Shown here: positions 14,137 to 21,633 of the stretch, piece after piece | How positions within the stretch are numbered: the stretch's first letter is position 1 | How the letters are laid out: each line of letters opens with the position of its first letter | Source: Chloroflexi bacterium UBA4733 | GTDB lineage: Bacteria > Chloroflexota > UBA4733 | DNA length: 25,268 nucleotides | Direction: 5' to 3' | NCBI GenBank assembly: GCA_002404055.1 | Contig: DHIZ01000251.1 | Location: 676 to 25,943 of the forward strand | Made by a program: the position numbers and the translations under genes | The notes under the pieces: generated by a model | Database searches by the model: none | Told to the model about the DNA's origin: nothing | What the model saw: the letters and a program-made list of their open reading frames with translations, nothing else

Positions 14137-15765
14137 GTGGCCATGGCTATTGACACCCTCATTCGCGGCGCGAAAGTCATCGACGGCACTGGCAATCCCT
14201 GGTTCTACGGCGATGTGGCGCTGGCAGGCGACCGCGTGCTGGAGGTGGCGCCGCCAGGGCGTTTGCCGGCGGAGGCGGCGCAGCAGGTGGTCGAGGCCGC
14301 AGGCATGGTGGTTTGCCCTGGTTTCATTGACATTCAGAGTCACTCCATCATCCCGCTGATGGTCGATGGTCGCTGCCTCTCCAAGATCACGCAGGGCGTG
14401 ACGACGGAGATCATGGGGGAAGCCTGGACGCCGGCGCCGGTAGGGGGCCGCTTTATGGAGCCGATGCCGCACACGGCGCACGCCGCTCGCATCAAGGACT
14501 GGCTGGAGCTGGCGCCGACCTGGCGCCGCTTCGGCGATTGGCTCGCAGCCCTGGAACAGCGTGGCGTGTCACCCAATGTCGGCTCCTTCCTGGGTGCCGG
14601 CACGCTACGCGAGTACGCTAAAGGCATGGACGCCGGCGCCGCCGACGCTGCCGAACTGGACACCATGCGGCGGGTCATGGCCGAAGCCATGGAGGATGGC
14701 GCCTTCGGCGTCTCCTACGCCCTCATCTATCCGCCCGACTGCTACGCCCCGACCGACGAGATCGTCGAAGTGTGCAAGGTGGTGGCCGGTTACGGCGGTA
14801 CGTACATTACCCACATTCGCTCCGAGGCCGATCAGTTGCTGGAAGCCCTGGAGGAGGCGTTGGACATCGGTCGCCGCGCTAATCTCCCCGTGGAGATTTA
14901 TCACCTCAAGGCGGCGGGAGCGGCCAACTGGCATAAGATGCCGGCGGTCATCGAGCGCATTAATCAGGCCCGCGCCGCCGGTCAGGATGTGACCGCCGAC
15001 ATGTACCCGTACGCAGCGTCCGGCACCGGCCTCTCAGCGGTCCTGCCGACCTGGACAGCCGCCGAAGGCAAGCTCTTTGAGAACCTGGCCGACCCGATCA
15101 TACGCCAGCGCATTCGTGAGTCCATGCTCGATCCCGACGGCGGCGCGGAGATGCTGTCCTCCGGGCGCGACGCCAGCGGCATCATGCCGATCGGCTTCGA
15201 GCGGCCGGAGCATCAGGGATACGTTGGCAAGCGTCTCTCCGAGATCGCGACAGAGCGCGGGCAGGACTGGATCGAGACAGTCTTCGACCTGCTGCTGGCC
15301 GAGCGTCAGCGGATCGCCACCATCTACTTCTCGATGAACGAAGACAACTTGCCGGTGCAACTGCGCCAGCCCTGGATCAAGATCTCCACCGACGCCGGCG
15401 GCGTGGACCCGGCCTGGGCCGCAGAACACGGCCCGGTCCACCCGCGCGGTTACGGCGCCTACCCGCGCGTGCTGGGCAAGTATGTTCGTGAGCAGGGCGT
15501 CCTCACCCTTGAAGACGCCATCCGCAAGATGACATCCGCTGTCGCCGGTCGGCTCCAGCTGCGTGACCGCGGCCTGCTGCGCGCCGGTAGCTATGCCGAT
15601 GTCGTCGTCTTCGACCCAGCGACCGTCGGCGACCGCGCCACCTTTGCCGAGCCGCACCAGCTCTCTACCGGCATCCGCGACGTCTGGGTCAACGGTGCGC
15701 GGGTGCTGGCGGCGGGAACGCACACCGGGGCGATGCCGGGGCGGCGGGTGGGCCTCACGGCCTGA
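14137..15765 (+). CDS. D-aminoacylase-like metal-dependent amidohydrolase
   Basis: The 542-residue protein belongs to the N-acyl-D-amino-acid deacylase branch of the amidohydrolase superfamily. It has the β-sandwich start DTLIRGAKVIDGTG, the barrel motif GFIDIQSHS, ITQGVTTEIMGE, THIRSE, YHLKAAG, ISTDAGG, and the closing SADVVVFDP-type strand (here SYADVVVFDP). Numbered from the ATG at 14143, candidate metal ligands are His67, Glu93, His224, His254 and Asp417. The first His of the usual HxH is Gln65, and the cysteine that bridges metals in D-aminoacylase is Ala94 next to Glu93. The deacylase substrate is therefore uncertain. GTG 14137 is preferred because AGGA (14124-14127) sits 9 nt before it; ATG 14143 is the alternative. 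Its 3' end overlaps the opposing dehydratase gene. Confidence 0.85.
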   Translation: MAMAIDTLIRGAKVIDGTGNPWFYGDVALAGDRVLEVAPPGRLPAEAAQQVVEAAGMVVCPGFIDIQSHSIIPLMVDGRCLSKITQGVTTEIMGEAWTPAPVGGRFMEPMPHTAHAARIKDWLELAPTWRRFGDWLAALEQRGVSPNVGSFLGAGTLREYAKGMDAGAADAAELDTMRRVMAEAMEDGAFGVSYALIYPPDCYAPTDEIVEVCKVVAGYGGTYITHIRSEADQLLEALEEALDIGRRANLPVEIYHLKAAGAANWHKMPAVIERINQARAAGQDVTADMYPYAASGTGLSAVLPTWTAAEGKLFENLADPIIRQRIRESMLDPDGGAEMLSSGRDASGIMPIGFERPEHQGYVGKRLSEIATERGQDWIETVFDLLLAERQRIATIYFSMNEDNLPVQLRQPWIKISTDAGGVDPAWAAEHGPVHPRGYGAYPRVLGKYVREQGVLTLEDAIRKMTSAVAGRLQLRDRGLLRAGSYADVVVFDPATVGDRATFAEPHQLSTGIRDVWVNGARVLAAGTHTGAMPGRRVGLTA

Positions 15766-16999
15766 CCACTGTCCCGTCATCCATCCGAATCGCCTCCCAC
15801 GCCCCGTTGTAGCGGTGCTCGGGGAAGGGGTACTTGGCTGCCAACTCCTCGTTGATGTCGATGCCGAGACCGGGGGCCTCGTTGGCCCACATGTAGCCGT
15901 CGCGGATCTCCGGGCAACCGGGGAAGACTTCGCGGGTCTCCGGGCGGAAGTTGGTCTCCTCCTGGATGCCGAAGTTGTAGCAGGCCAGATCGAGCGCCAC
16001 ATTGGCGGCGTGGCCGACCGGGGAGACGTCACCGGGTCCGTGCCAGGCGGTGCGGACCGCGAAGAACTCGCAGAGCGCCGCCAGCTTGCGGGCGGGGCTG
16101 AGGCCGCCGATCTGGGAGATGTGGACGCGGATGAAGTCGATCAGGCGGTCTTTGATCAGCGGGACGTATTCCTGGGGATTGTTGAAGAGCTCCCCCATGG
16201 CGATCGGCGTGGCCGTCTGCTGGCGCATGATGCGAAAGTAGTCGACATCTTCTGGGGCAAAGGGGTCTTCCAGGAAGAAGAGGTGGTACGGCTCCAGGTC
16301 TTTGGCCAGGCCGATTGCCTGGATCGGGGGGATGCGCTCGTGGATGTCGTGCAGCAGTTCGACGGTGTCGCCAAACTCGGTGCGCAGGTAGTCGAAGAGG
16401 CGCGGTGTCTGGCGCACGTAGGGTGTCGGCTCGAAGATCTGAGTGTGCGGCGTGATCTTGCTGCGGCGAACGATGGCGTCACCGCGGCCGGACCCGTAGG
16501 TGCTGTAGCCGGCGACGGCTTGCTGGCAGCGGACGTAGCGGTAGCCTTGCTCCAGCGCAGCCCGCACGCGGTCGGCGACCTCCTCTTTGTCCCGGCCGGA
16601 GACATGCGTGTACAGCGCGGCCGCTTCCCGGCATTTGCCGCCGAGCAACTGGTAGACGGGCATGTTGGCGCGCTTGCCCTTGATGTCCCACAGCGCCATA
16701 TCGACGCCGCTGAGGGCGTTGCCCAGCACAGGCCCATTCCGCCAGTAGGAGCTGACGAAGGACGATTGCAGGATATCCTCGATGCGGTCGGGGTCTTTCC
16801 CCAGGAGAAACGGGCGGAGATACTCCGTGACGGCCGTGGCGACGGCCAGCGGTCGCTGGGTGAAGGTGGCGCAACCGAGGCCGTAGAGGCCTGGCTCGCT
16901 GGTCTCCACCTTGACGATGACGAGTCGAATGCCATTGGGCGCCGTCAGGATCACCTTCACATCAGTGATCGTCAACGCCGGTAATCCATGCTCAGCCAT
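15755..16999 (-). CDS. Enolase-superfamily sugar-acid dehydratase (ManD/RspA type)
   Basis: The 414-residue protein matches the mannonate dehydratase (ManD/RspA) group of the enolase superfamily, which dehydrates D-mannonate or D-gluconate to 2-keto-3-deoxygluconate. Mg2+ ligands are visible as Asp218 in LLHDIHER, Glu244 in FFLEDPF and Glu270 in AMGELF, with the family spacing of 26 residues each. His220, Arg157 and Tyr168 are candidates for the acid/base residues. TAWHGPGDVSPVGHAAN near 317-333 is a group signature. Members range from efficient to nearly inactive on mannonate, so the substrate is not settled. The ATG at 16999 fits the family N-terminus; the longer frame upstream runs into a terminator hairpin. 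The gene converges with the amidohydrolase, overlapping by 11 nt. Confidence 0.9.
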   Translation of the reverse strand: MAEHGLPALTITDVKVILTAPNGIRLVIVKVETSEPGLYGLGCATFTQRPLAVATAVTEYLRPFLLGKDPDRIEDILQSSFVSSYWRNGPVLGNALSGVDMALWDIKGKRANMPVYQLLGGKCREAAALYTHVSGRDKEEVADRVRAALEQGYRYVRCQQAVAGYSTYGSGRGDAIVRRSKITPHTQIFEPTPYVRQTPRLFDYLRTEFGDTVELLHDIHERIPPIQAIGLAKDLEPYHLFFLEDPFAPEDVDYFRIMRQQTATPIAMGELFNNPQEYVPLIKDRLIDFIRVHISQIGGLSPARKLAALCEFFAVRTAWHGPGDVSPVGHAANVALDLACYNFGIQEETNFRPETREVFPGCPEIRDGYMWANEAPGLGIDINEELAAKYPFPEHRYNGAWEAIRMDDGTVVRP

Positions 17000-17086
17000 G
17001 GGTGCGACAACCTTTCCAAGACGCGGCGACAACGCAGCCGCCGGGCTGGCCGAGATTGTACAGAAGTGGGGCGCCGCGGTTAAAGG

Positions 17087-17145
17087 CGAAGGCCGTTCAT
17101 CCCGGGCAAGTCTCCCCACTGCCTGCCCGGGATGAACGGCCTTCG
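17087..17145 (-). terminator. Perfect 22-bp terminator-like hairpin
   Basis: Arms 17087-17108 and 17124-17145 are perfect complements around a 15-nt loop. On the minus strand the stem starts 31 nt after the stop of the zinc-ribbon gene and is followed by a short CTTTAA run, so it probably terminates that transcript and insulates the ManD-like gene downstream. The palindrome itself is certain; its role is inferred from position. Confidence 0.7.
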
Positions 17146-17176
17146 TTAGCGGGCGCTGAGGGCGCCCGTCAGGCGT

Positions 17177-17617
17177 TTAGTAGCGTGAGCTGCGCTGCTT
17201 GGCGAAGCAATCGCGGCAGTACACCGGCTTGCCACTGGTGGGCTGGAAAGGCACCTGGGCCTCACCGCCACACGAGGAGCAAACGGCGGTGTACATCTGG
17301 CGCGGCTCGCGGGAACCGTAACCGCCGCCACTGCTGCTGCCGCCATTGCTGCTGCCGTAGGAACTGCCGCCGCCACTATCGCCGTAGGAGCCGCGGCTGC
17401 TGCTGCCACCGTAGGAGGAACTGCCTCCACGGTCGCTGCCGTAGGAACTGCCGCCGGAACGACCGCCGCCCGCCGCCTTGCGGGCCGCGCGACACTCCGG
17501 GCAGCGGCCCGGCTCGTTTTGCAAGCCGCGAGAGGCGTAGAACTCTTGCTCGCTTGCGGTAAAGGAAAAATCGCGCCCGCACTCACGACAGGTGAGCGTC
17601 TTATCCGCGTATGCCAT
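17177..17617 (-). CDS. Double zinc-ribbon protein with Gly/Ser/Tyr linker
   Basis: This 146-residue protein has two zinc-binding modules. The N-terminal one has Cys10/Cys13 (CREC) and Cys39/Cys42 (CPEC) around FSFTASEQEFYASRGL. The C-terminal one has Cys113/Cys116 (CSSC) and Cys134/Cys137 (CRDC) around VPFQPTSGKPVY. They are joined by about 60 residues of low-complexity Gly/Ser/Tyr/Arg sequence, which is likely disordered. Both ribbon types occur in small uncharacterised proteins of Chloroflexota and candidate-phyla bacteria; no function is established. Nucleic-acid binding is a plausible guess from the zinc ribbons and RG/GY-rich linker. GGAGG lies about 10 nt before the ATG, and a strong hairpin follows the gene. 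Confidence 0.85.
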   Translation of the reverse strand: MAYADKTLTCRECGRDFSFTASEQEFYASRGLQNEPGRCPECRAARKAAGGGRSGGSSYGSDRGGSSSYGGSSSRGSYGDSGGGSSYGSSNGGSSSGGGYGSREPRQMYTAVCSSCGGEAQVPFQPTSGKPVYCRDCFAKQRSSRY

Positions 17618-17752
17618 CTTGGGAAAACCTCCAGTAAGATCAACAACTTAGGGTTTGGAGACCTGTCTACGCTGCCCTAGGCCGGAGGAGGGGGGGAGGT
17701 TCTCTCTACGGGGACGGGGTACGGTTTGACTCGGCTCGACTACCTCACAGAG

Positions 17753-17781
17753 AATGTACCACGTCTGCTCGCTAAATGCAA
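17753..17781 (-). promoter_or_regulatory. Possible promoter of the zinc-ribbon gene
   Basis: On the minus strand TTGCAT (17781-17776) and TACATT (17758-17753) are 17 bp apart, each matching four of six consensus bases. The predicted leader of about 130 nt contains the C-rich complement of a plus-strand G-rich run (around 17684-17719). Confidence 0.33.
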
Positions 17782-17815
17782 ATTTCGCCATTTGGGCTAT
17801 ACGGGTACGACCGCT

Positions 17816-18787
17816 TCACTCCTCGTCGGCGCTGTCTTTGCGCGGGCGACGCCCGACCGGCGGCAGCTCCGGCTTGCAGACGACGGGCCTCGGCAGGAGG
17901 CCGGCGCCCTCGACGACCTGGGGGATGGCGCGACTCCAACTGATCGACATGAGATGCACGCCGGCCACCCCAGGTTCCTCGCGCACTGCACGGATGGTGT
18001 CCACCGCCAGACGCAGCCCTTCGGCGGCAGGGTCGGCCGCCCTTGCAAGGCGAGCAATCACCTCCTCGGTCATGCCCACGCCTTTGATGTGCTCCTGCAT
18101 GTAGGCGGCCGACTCCGGTGAGCGCACCAACATGATGCCGGCCAGGATGAAGGCGCGCTGGGGTAGGCCGAGGTCGCGCGCCTGGGCCATCCAGCGCCGG
18201 AAGAGCTCCAGGTCGAAGATCGGCTGCGTCTGAACAAACTCCGCCCCGGCCTCAATCTTCGTTTCTGTTCGGCTCGCCTGCTCGATATTGGGGTTGGCGA
18301 CCGCGCCGATGAACAGCCGCGGCGCTTCACGCAAGGGAGTGCCGGAGGTGAAGGCGCTGTCGTCGCGCAGTGTCCGCAAGGTGCGCAGCAGTTTGAAGGA
18401 GTTGAGGTCGAGCACGTGCTTGGCGTCGACGTGGTCGCCGAGCCTGGGCGAGTCGCCAGTCATCGCCACGATGTTGCGGATGCCGAGCGCCGCCATCGAC
18501 AGCACATCGGCTTGCAGCGCCACGCGGTTGCGGTGCTGGCAGGTGATCTGGACCACCGCCTCGTAGCCGGCCTGTTCCAGGCTGACACCGGCGCCGAGAC
18601 TGGACATGCGGGCCAGGCCGCGCTGGTTGTCGGTCACATTAATTGCGTCGACGGCCTTGCCGAGGTGGCGCGCCGCACGCTCCACAAGCTCCCGGCTGGC
18701 GGCCTTGGGCGGCGCGATTTCGCCGGTCACTGTGAAGACGCCGCTGCGCAGTAGTGTCTCCAGGCGACTGACGGGTTGGGAGTTCAT
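17816..18787 (-). CDS. metF: Methylenetetrahydrofolate reductase
   Basis: The 323-residue TIM-barrel flavoprotein is of the MetF family, which reduces 5,10-methylene- to 5-methyl-tetrahydrofolate. Seen motifs: TGEIAPPK (21-28, with the active-site Glu), INVTDNQRGLARM (50-61 region), ITCQHRNR, MTGDSPRLGDH (110-119) and FVQTQPIFD (184-192). Its ATG overlaps the glcF stop by 4 nt, so it is translated from the glycolate oxidase transcript; the longer open frame upstream is glcF shadow. The arrangement ties glycolate/glyoxylate oxidation to one-carbon metabolism. A C-terminal tail from about residue 290 ends in charged residues. Whether the electron donor is NADH or a ferredoxin-type partner is not readable here. 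Confidence 0.88.
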   Translation of the reverse strand: MNSQPVSRLETLLRSGVFTVTGEIAPPKAASRELVERAARHLGKAVDAINVTDNQRGLARMSSLGAGVSLEQAGYEAVVQITCQHRNRVALQADVLSMAALGIRNIVAMTGDSPRLGDHVDAKHVLDLNSFKLLRTLRTLRDDSAFTSGTPLREAPRLFIGAVANPNIEQASRTETKIEAGAEFVQTQPIFDLELFRRWMAQARDLGLPQRAFILAGIMLVRSPESAAYMQEHIKGVGMTEEVIARLARAADPAAEGLRLAVDTIRAVREEPGVAGVHLMSISWSRAIPQVVEGAGLLPRPVVCKPELPPVGRRPRKDSADEE

Positions 18788-20097
18788 GCGTCGCCGTAGG
18801 CCTCGTCCAACAGGTCCATGAGGTGCTGGATCTTCACTGGAGAGCCGCGCCGACGCAGGCCGCTCGCTACCTGCATGATGCAGCCAGGATTGGCCGAGAT
18901 GATAGTGTCGGCGCCGGTTTCCAGCGCGTTGGCGAGCTTGCGCTCCAACAGCCGTTGCGAAAACTCCGGGTTGGTGACGTTGTAGATGCCGGCGCTGCCG
19001 CAGCAGAGACTCGACTCTTCCATCTCCACCAGGCGCAGCCCCGGTATCGCTGCCATCAGGCGGCGCGGCGCGACGGTGATGCGCTGGGCGTGCGCCAGAT
19101 GGCACGGCTCCTGGTAGGTCACGGTCCTGGGCAGCGGGCCGGGTGGAGTCAGGCCGATCTCGTCCAGGTACTCGCTGGCATCCTTGATGGCGCTGGAAAA
19201 GCGCACCGCCCGTGCTTCCCAGGCCGGGTCGCTGTGGAACAGGTGGGGGTACTCCTTGAGCGCCGCGCCGCAGCCGGCGGAGTTAATGATGATGGCGTCC
19301 AGACCTTGCCTTTCAAAGGCGGCAATGTTGCGCCGGGCGCACTCACGGCCGATATCCGGTTCCCCCGCGTGGATGGCAAGCGCGCCGCAGCAGCCTTGAT
19401 CGGCAACGGCGATCACCTCACAGCCATTGCGCGTGAGCACGCGGGCCGTAGCGCGGTCGGTGCCGGCGAAAGCGGTGCTCATGACGCAGCCGGTGAAGAG
19501 GCCAACACGGTGCCGTACCTGACCGTCCGACGGCAACCAGCGCTGTCCAACCGGGACGACCGCCTGCATGGGAATCTCCGGCAGCAACCCTTCCTGGTCT
19601 TCCAGATGGAGGGACTTTAGCAGGCCGGTCCGGCGAGCAATGGCGCGCAGGCCGCTTTTCTGATAGAGGGCGGTGGTCAGCGAGAAAAGACGGAACAGCC
19701 GCATGTCACCGAAGAGGTGACGGAAGATCACGATACGGAGCAGCCGCTCCCAGAGCGGACGCGGCAGGTGGCGTTCGATCTGGGCCCGTGCTGGCTCAAT
19801 GATCTGGCCGTAGGCCACGCCGGAGGGGCAGACCGCCTCGCAGGCCCGGCAGTTGAGACATTGGTACATCTGGTCGCGGAACACCGGGCTATCCAGGCTG
19901 AGGCGGCCATCGGCCACCGACCGCATGAGATGGATGCGCCCCCGTGGCGAGGACGCCTCGTTATAGGTGAGCAGGTACGTCGGACAGGTGGGCAAACAGA
20001 AGCCGCATTGCACGCAGCGGGCGATGACTTCGTCGGGTGGTATGTCGGTTCCGCTGAACCCTTTCCGGGCAACTGGCGGTGGTGCGAGGAGAGCCAT
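18784..20097 (-). CDS. glcF: Glycolate oxidase iron-sulfur subunit
   Basis: GlcF passes electrons from the flavin subunits of glycolate dehydrogenase towards the quinone pool. The 437-residue protein has two ferredoxin-type cluster motifs, Cys28/31/34/38 (CVQCGFCLPTCP) and Cys80/83/86/90 (CLNCRACEAVCP). Two CCG domains follow, marked by GCCGALAIHAGE and LCCGSAGIYN, as in heterodisulfide-reductase-like subunits. It is normal in length. The gene is separated from glcE by 237 bp holding a large palindrome, and overlaps metF by 4 nt. It is probably a peripheral, membrane-associated subunit of the complex with GlcD and GlcE. Confidence 0.94.
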   Translation of the reverse strand: MALLAPPPVARKGFSGTDIPPDEVIARCVQCGFCLPTCPTYLLTYNEASSPRGRIHLMRSVADGRLSLDSPVFRDQMYQCLNCRACEAVCPSGVAYGQIIEPARAQIERHLPRPLWERLLRIVIFRHLFGDMRLFRLFSLTTALYQKSGLRAIARRTGLLKSLHLEDQEGLLPEIPMQAVVPVGQRWLPSDGQVRHRVGLFTGCVMSTAFAGTDRATARVLTRNGCEVIAVADQGCCGALAIHAGEPDIGRECARRNIAAFERQGLDAIIINSAGCGAALKEYPHLFHSDPAWEARAVRFSSAIKDASEYLDEIGLTPPGPLPRTVTYQEPCHLAHAQRITVAPRRLMAAIPGLRLVEMEESSLCCGSAGIYNVTNPEFSQRLLERKLANALETGADTIISANPGCIMQVASGLRRRGSPVKIQHLMDLLDEAYGDA

Positions 20098-20182
20098 GCG
20101 CGAGCCACATCCTTATTCTCTGAACTGCGGTCAGAGCATACCCGTTGCGCGCTGACATATCGCTGGCGCAATTTGCGAGGCG

Positions 20183-20295
20183 CGGCTGGCGACTGAAGTC
20201 GCGCCTACACGGAGCGAAGCCCGCCTGCGCGGGCTGGGAACGAGTCCGCGCAGGCGGGCTTCGCTCGCTGTAGCCGCGACTTTAGTCGCCAGGCG
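20183..20295. repeat. Nested palindrome between glcE and glcF
   Basis: Arms 20187-20232 and 20246-20291 are complementary over 46 nt with four mismatches, around a 13-nt centre; pairing can continue a few bases outward. Each arm also carries its own palindromes: GCGACT-GA-AGTCGC on the left, GCGACT-TT-AGTCGC on the right, and AGCCCG...CGGGCT in the left arm. It contains GCCGCGACT like the other palindromes in this window. It lies inside an operon, so it may attenuate or process the transcript, or be a miniature mobile element. Confidence 0.88.
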
Positions 20296-20334
20296 TGCCC
20301 TGGCAACGTGAGCCGCCGTGTGCAAATGCTCCAC

Positions 20335-21633
20335 TTACAAACGGCCCAGCAGACGGCCCGGATTCAGGGTAGACCGCGGATCGAACTGTTCCTTGATCCG
20401 TTGCATCAGCGGAAAGCCTGCCGGCAGTGGCCCCCAGACATCCAGGTGTTGTTTGGCTTCCGTCGGCGCGGCGAGGAGCGTCACGGCGTTCCAGCGCGTC
20501 GCCAGCACGGCAAACAGGGCGGGCAAGGCGGCAGCTAGATTTTCGCTGTGCAAACGGGCGAAGAGGATGCCATTACCAGCATGGGCCGCCAGGCGCGCCT
20601 CCACCATCGACTCGCGAGCAGCGGACTGCACATGTTCGATAAGCTCCTTGAGCTGGGCCGGTGGCACGGATACCCGCAGCAGCGCTTCCCCACCCGGCGT
20701 TGTCGCTGGGGAAAGGAATTCAGCGCAGCGTTGCCACTGGGCGAGCATCGGCGGTCCGTCGGACCAGTCCGCCGCCAGGCCGGCTGCTGCACAGAGCGCT
20801 TCCACGTCGCGGCGTTTGCGCGCCAGACCTTGCTCGGAGCCGGTCAGTCGTACCGCCAGCCGCCAGCCGGCATCGCTGGGATCGGGCGTACCCGGCCCGA
20901 ACAGTTCGATGCTGTCCAGTGCCAGTTGGGAACCAGCCAGCGTGGCAGCCAGGTCTAGCAGCGCCGCGCTATCGCCGCTGATGATGGCTGTGCTGTCTAG
21001 GGCCGGCTGCGTGAGGACCTTGAAGTTCAGACGCAGCAGCAGGCCGAGCGTGCCGAGGGCGCCAAGGTGAAGTTTCATCATGTCGTAGCCGGAGACGTTC
21101 TTGACCACCATCCCGCCAGCCTTGCTGATGGTTCCGTCGGGCGCAGCGACCGTCAGGCCGATCAGCAGGTCGCGGTAACTGCCCATGCCGAAACGGCGCG
21201 GTCCGGCCAGGTTGGTAGCGATAGCGCCGCCGATCGTCGACCGCTGCGGTGCGGCCACATCGAAAGGCAGCAACTGGCGATGCGCCGCCAGCGCCGAATG
21301 CAAGGTGGCCAGCGTCACGCCGGCCTGCACGGAGATCGTCAGGTCGGCCGGCTCGTAATTGACGATCTGGTCCAGGCGTTCCAGGCTGAGTACAACATCA
21401 AGCCGGGCAGGTGGGTTGCCGACCGCTTGCAGTGTGCCGCCACCCCATGGTGCGACAGCCAGGCCCTGGGAATTGCAGGCAGCGAGGGCTGCTGCCGCTG
21501 CCTGTTCCGATTCCGGCAGGAGTACCAGCGCCGGGGTCATTCCCTGCACGGCGTAGGATGCGCAGGCGGCTCCCTGCAACGTCGGACAGCCAAAAGACAC
21601 GCCGGCGGATGTGGCTGCCACCTCAGCAAGCAT
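20335..21633 (-). CDS. glcE: Glycolate oxidase FAD-binding subunit
   Basis: GlcE is the second FAD-domain subunit of glycolate dehydrogenase and works with GlcD and GlcF. The 432-residue protein has the PCMH-type FAD-binding domain: APWGGGTLQAVG near residue 61, then STIGGAIATNLAGPRRFGMG, VKNVSGYDMMKLHLGALGTLG and a C-terminal SLNPGRLLG-type end (TLNPGRLLGRL). It is somewhat longer than E. coli GlcE. The ATG at 21633 overlaps the glcD coding end by 11 nt, so the two are translationally coupled; the upstream part of the longer frame is glcD shadow. Confidence 0.9.
   Translation of the reverse strand: MLAEVAATSAGVSFGCPTLQGAACASYAVQGMTPALVLLPESEQAAAAALAACNSQGLAVAPWGGGTLQAVGNPPARLDVVLSLERLDQIVNYEPADLTISVQAGVTLATLHSALAAHRQLLPFDVAAPQRSTIGGAIATNLAGPRRFGMGSYRDLLIGLTVAAPDGTISKAGGMVVKNVSGYDMMKLHLGALGTLGLLLRLNFKVLTQPALDSTAIISGDSAALLDLAATLAGSQLALDSIELFGPGTPDPSDAGWRLAVRLTGSEQGLARKRRDVEALCAAAGLAADWSDGPPMLAQWQRCAEFLSPATTPGGEALLRVSVPPAQLKELIEHVQSAARESMVEARLAAHAGNGILFARLHSENLAAALPALFAVLATRWNAVTLLAAPTEAKQHLDVWGPLPAGFPLMQRIKEQFDPRSTLNPGRLLGRL

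Noticed and set aside
15563..16984. Plus-strand open frame of about 470 codons across the ManD-like gene
   Set aside because: It is antisense to a gene with all three metal ligands at correct spacing, and its product is a repetitive Asp/Val/Gly-rich sequence typical of a shadow frame.
17684..17719. G-rich run that might form a G-quadruplex
   Set aside because: The G tracts are unevenly spaced, with a 10-nt interruption, and the sequence is not transcribed as G-rich RNA by the known neighbours; support is too weak.
18788..19105. N-terminal extension of the metF frame
   Set aside because: It is out-of-frame glcF sequence rich in Arg/His; the ATG at 18787 gives a normal MetF start coupled to the glcF stop.
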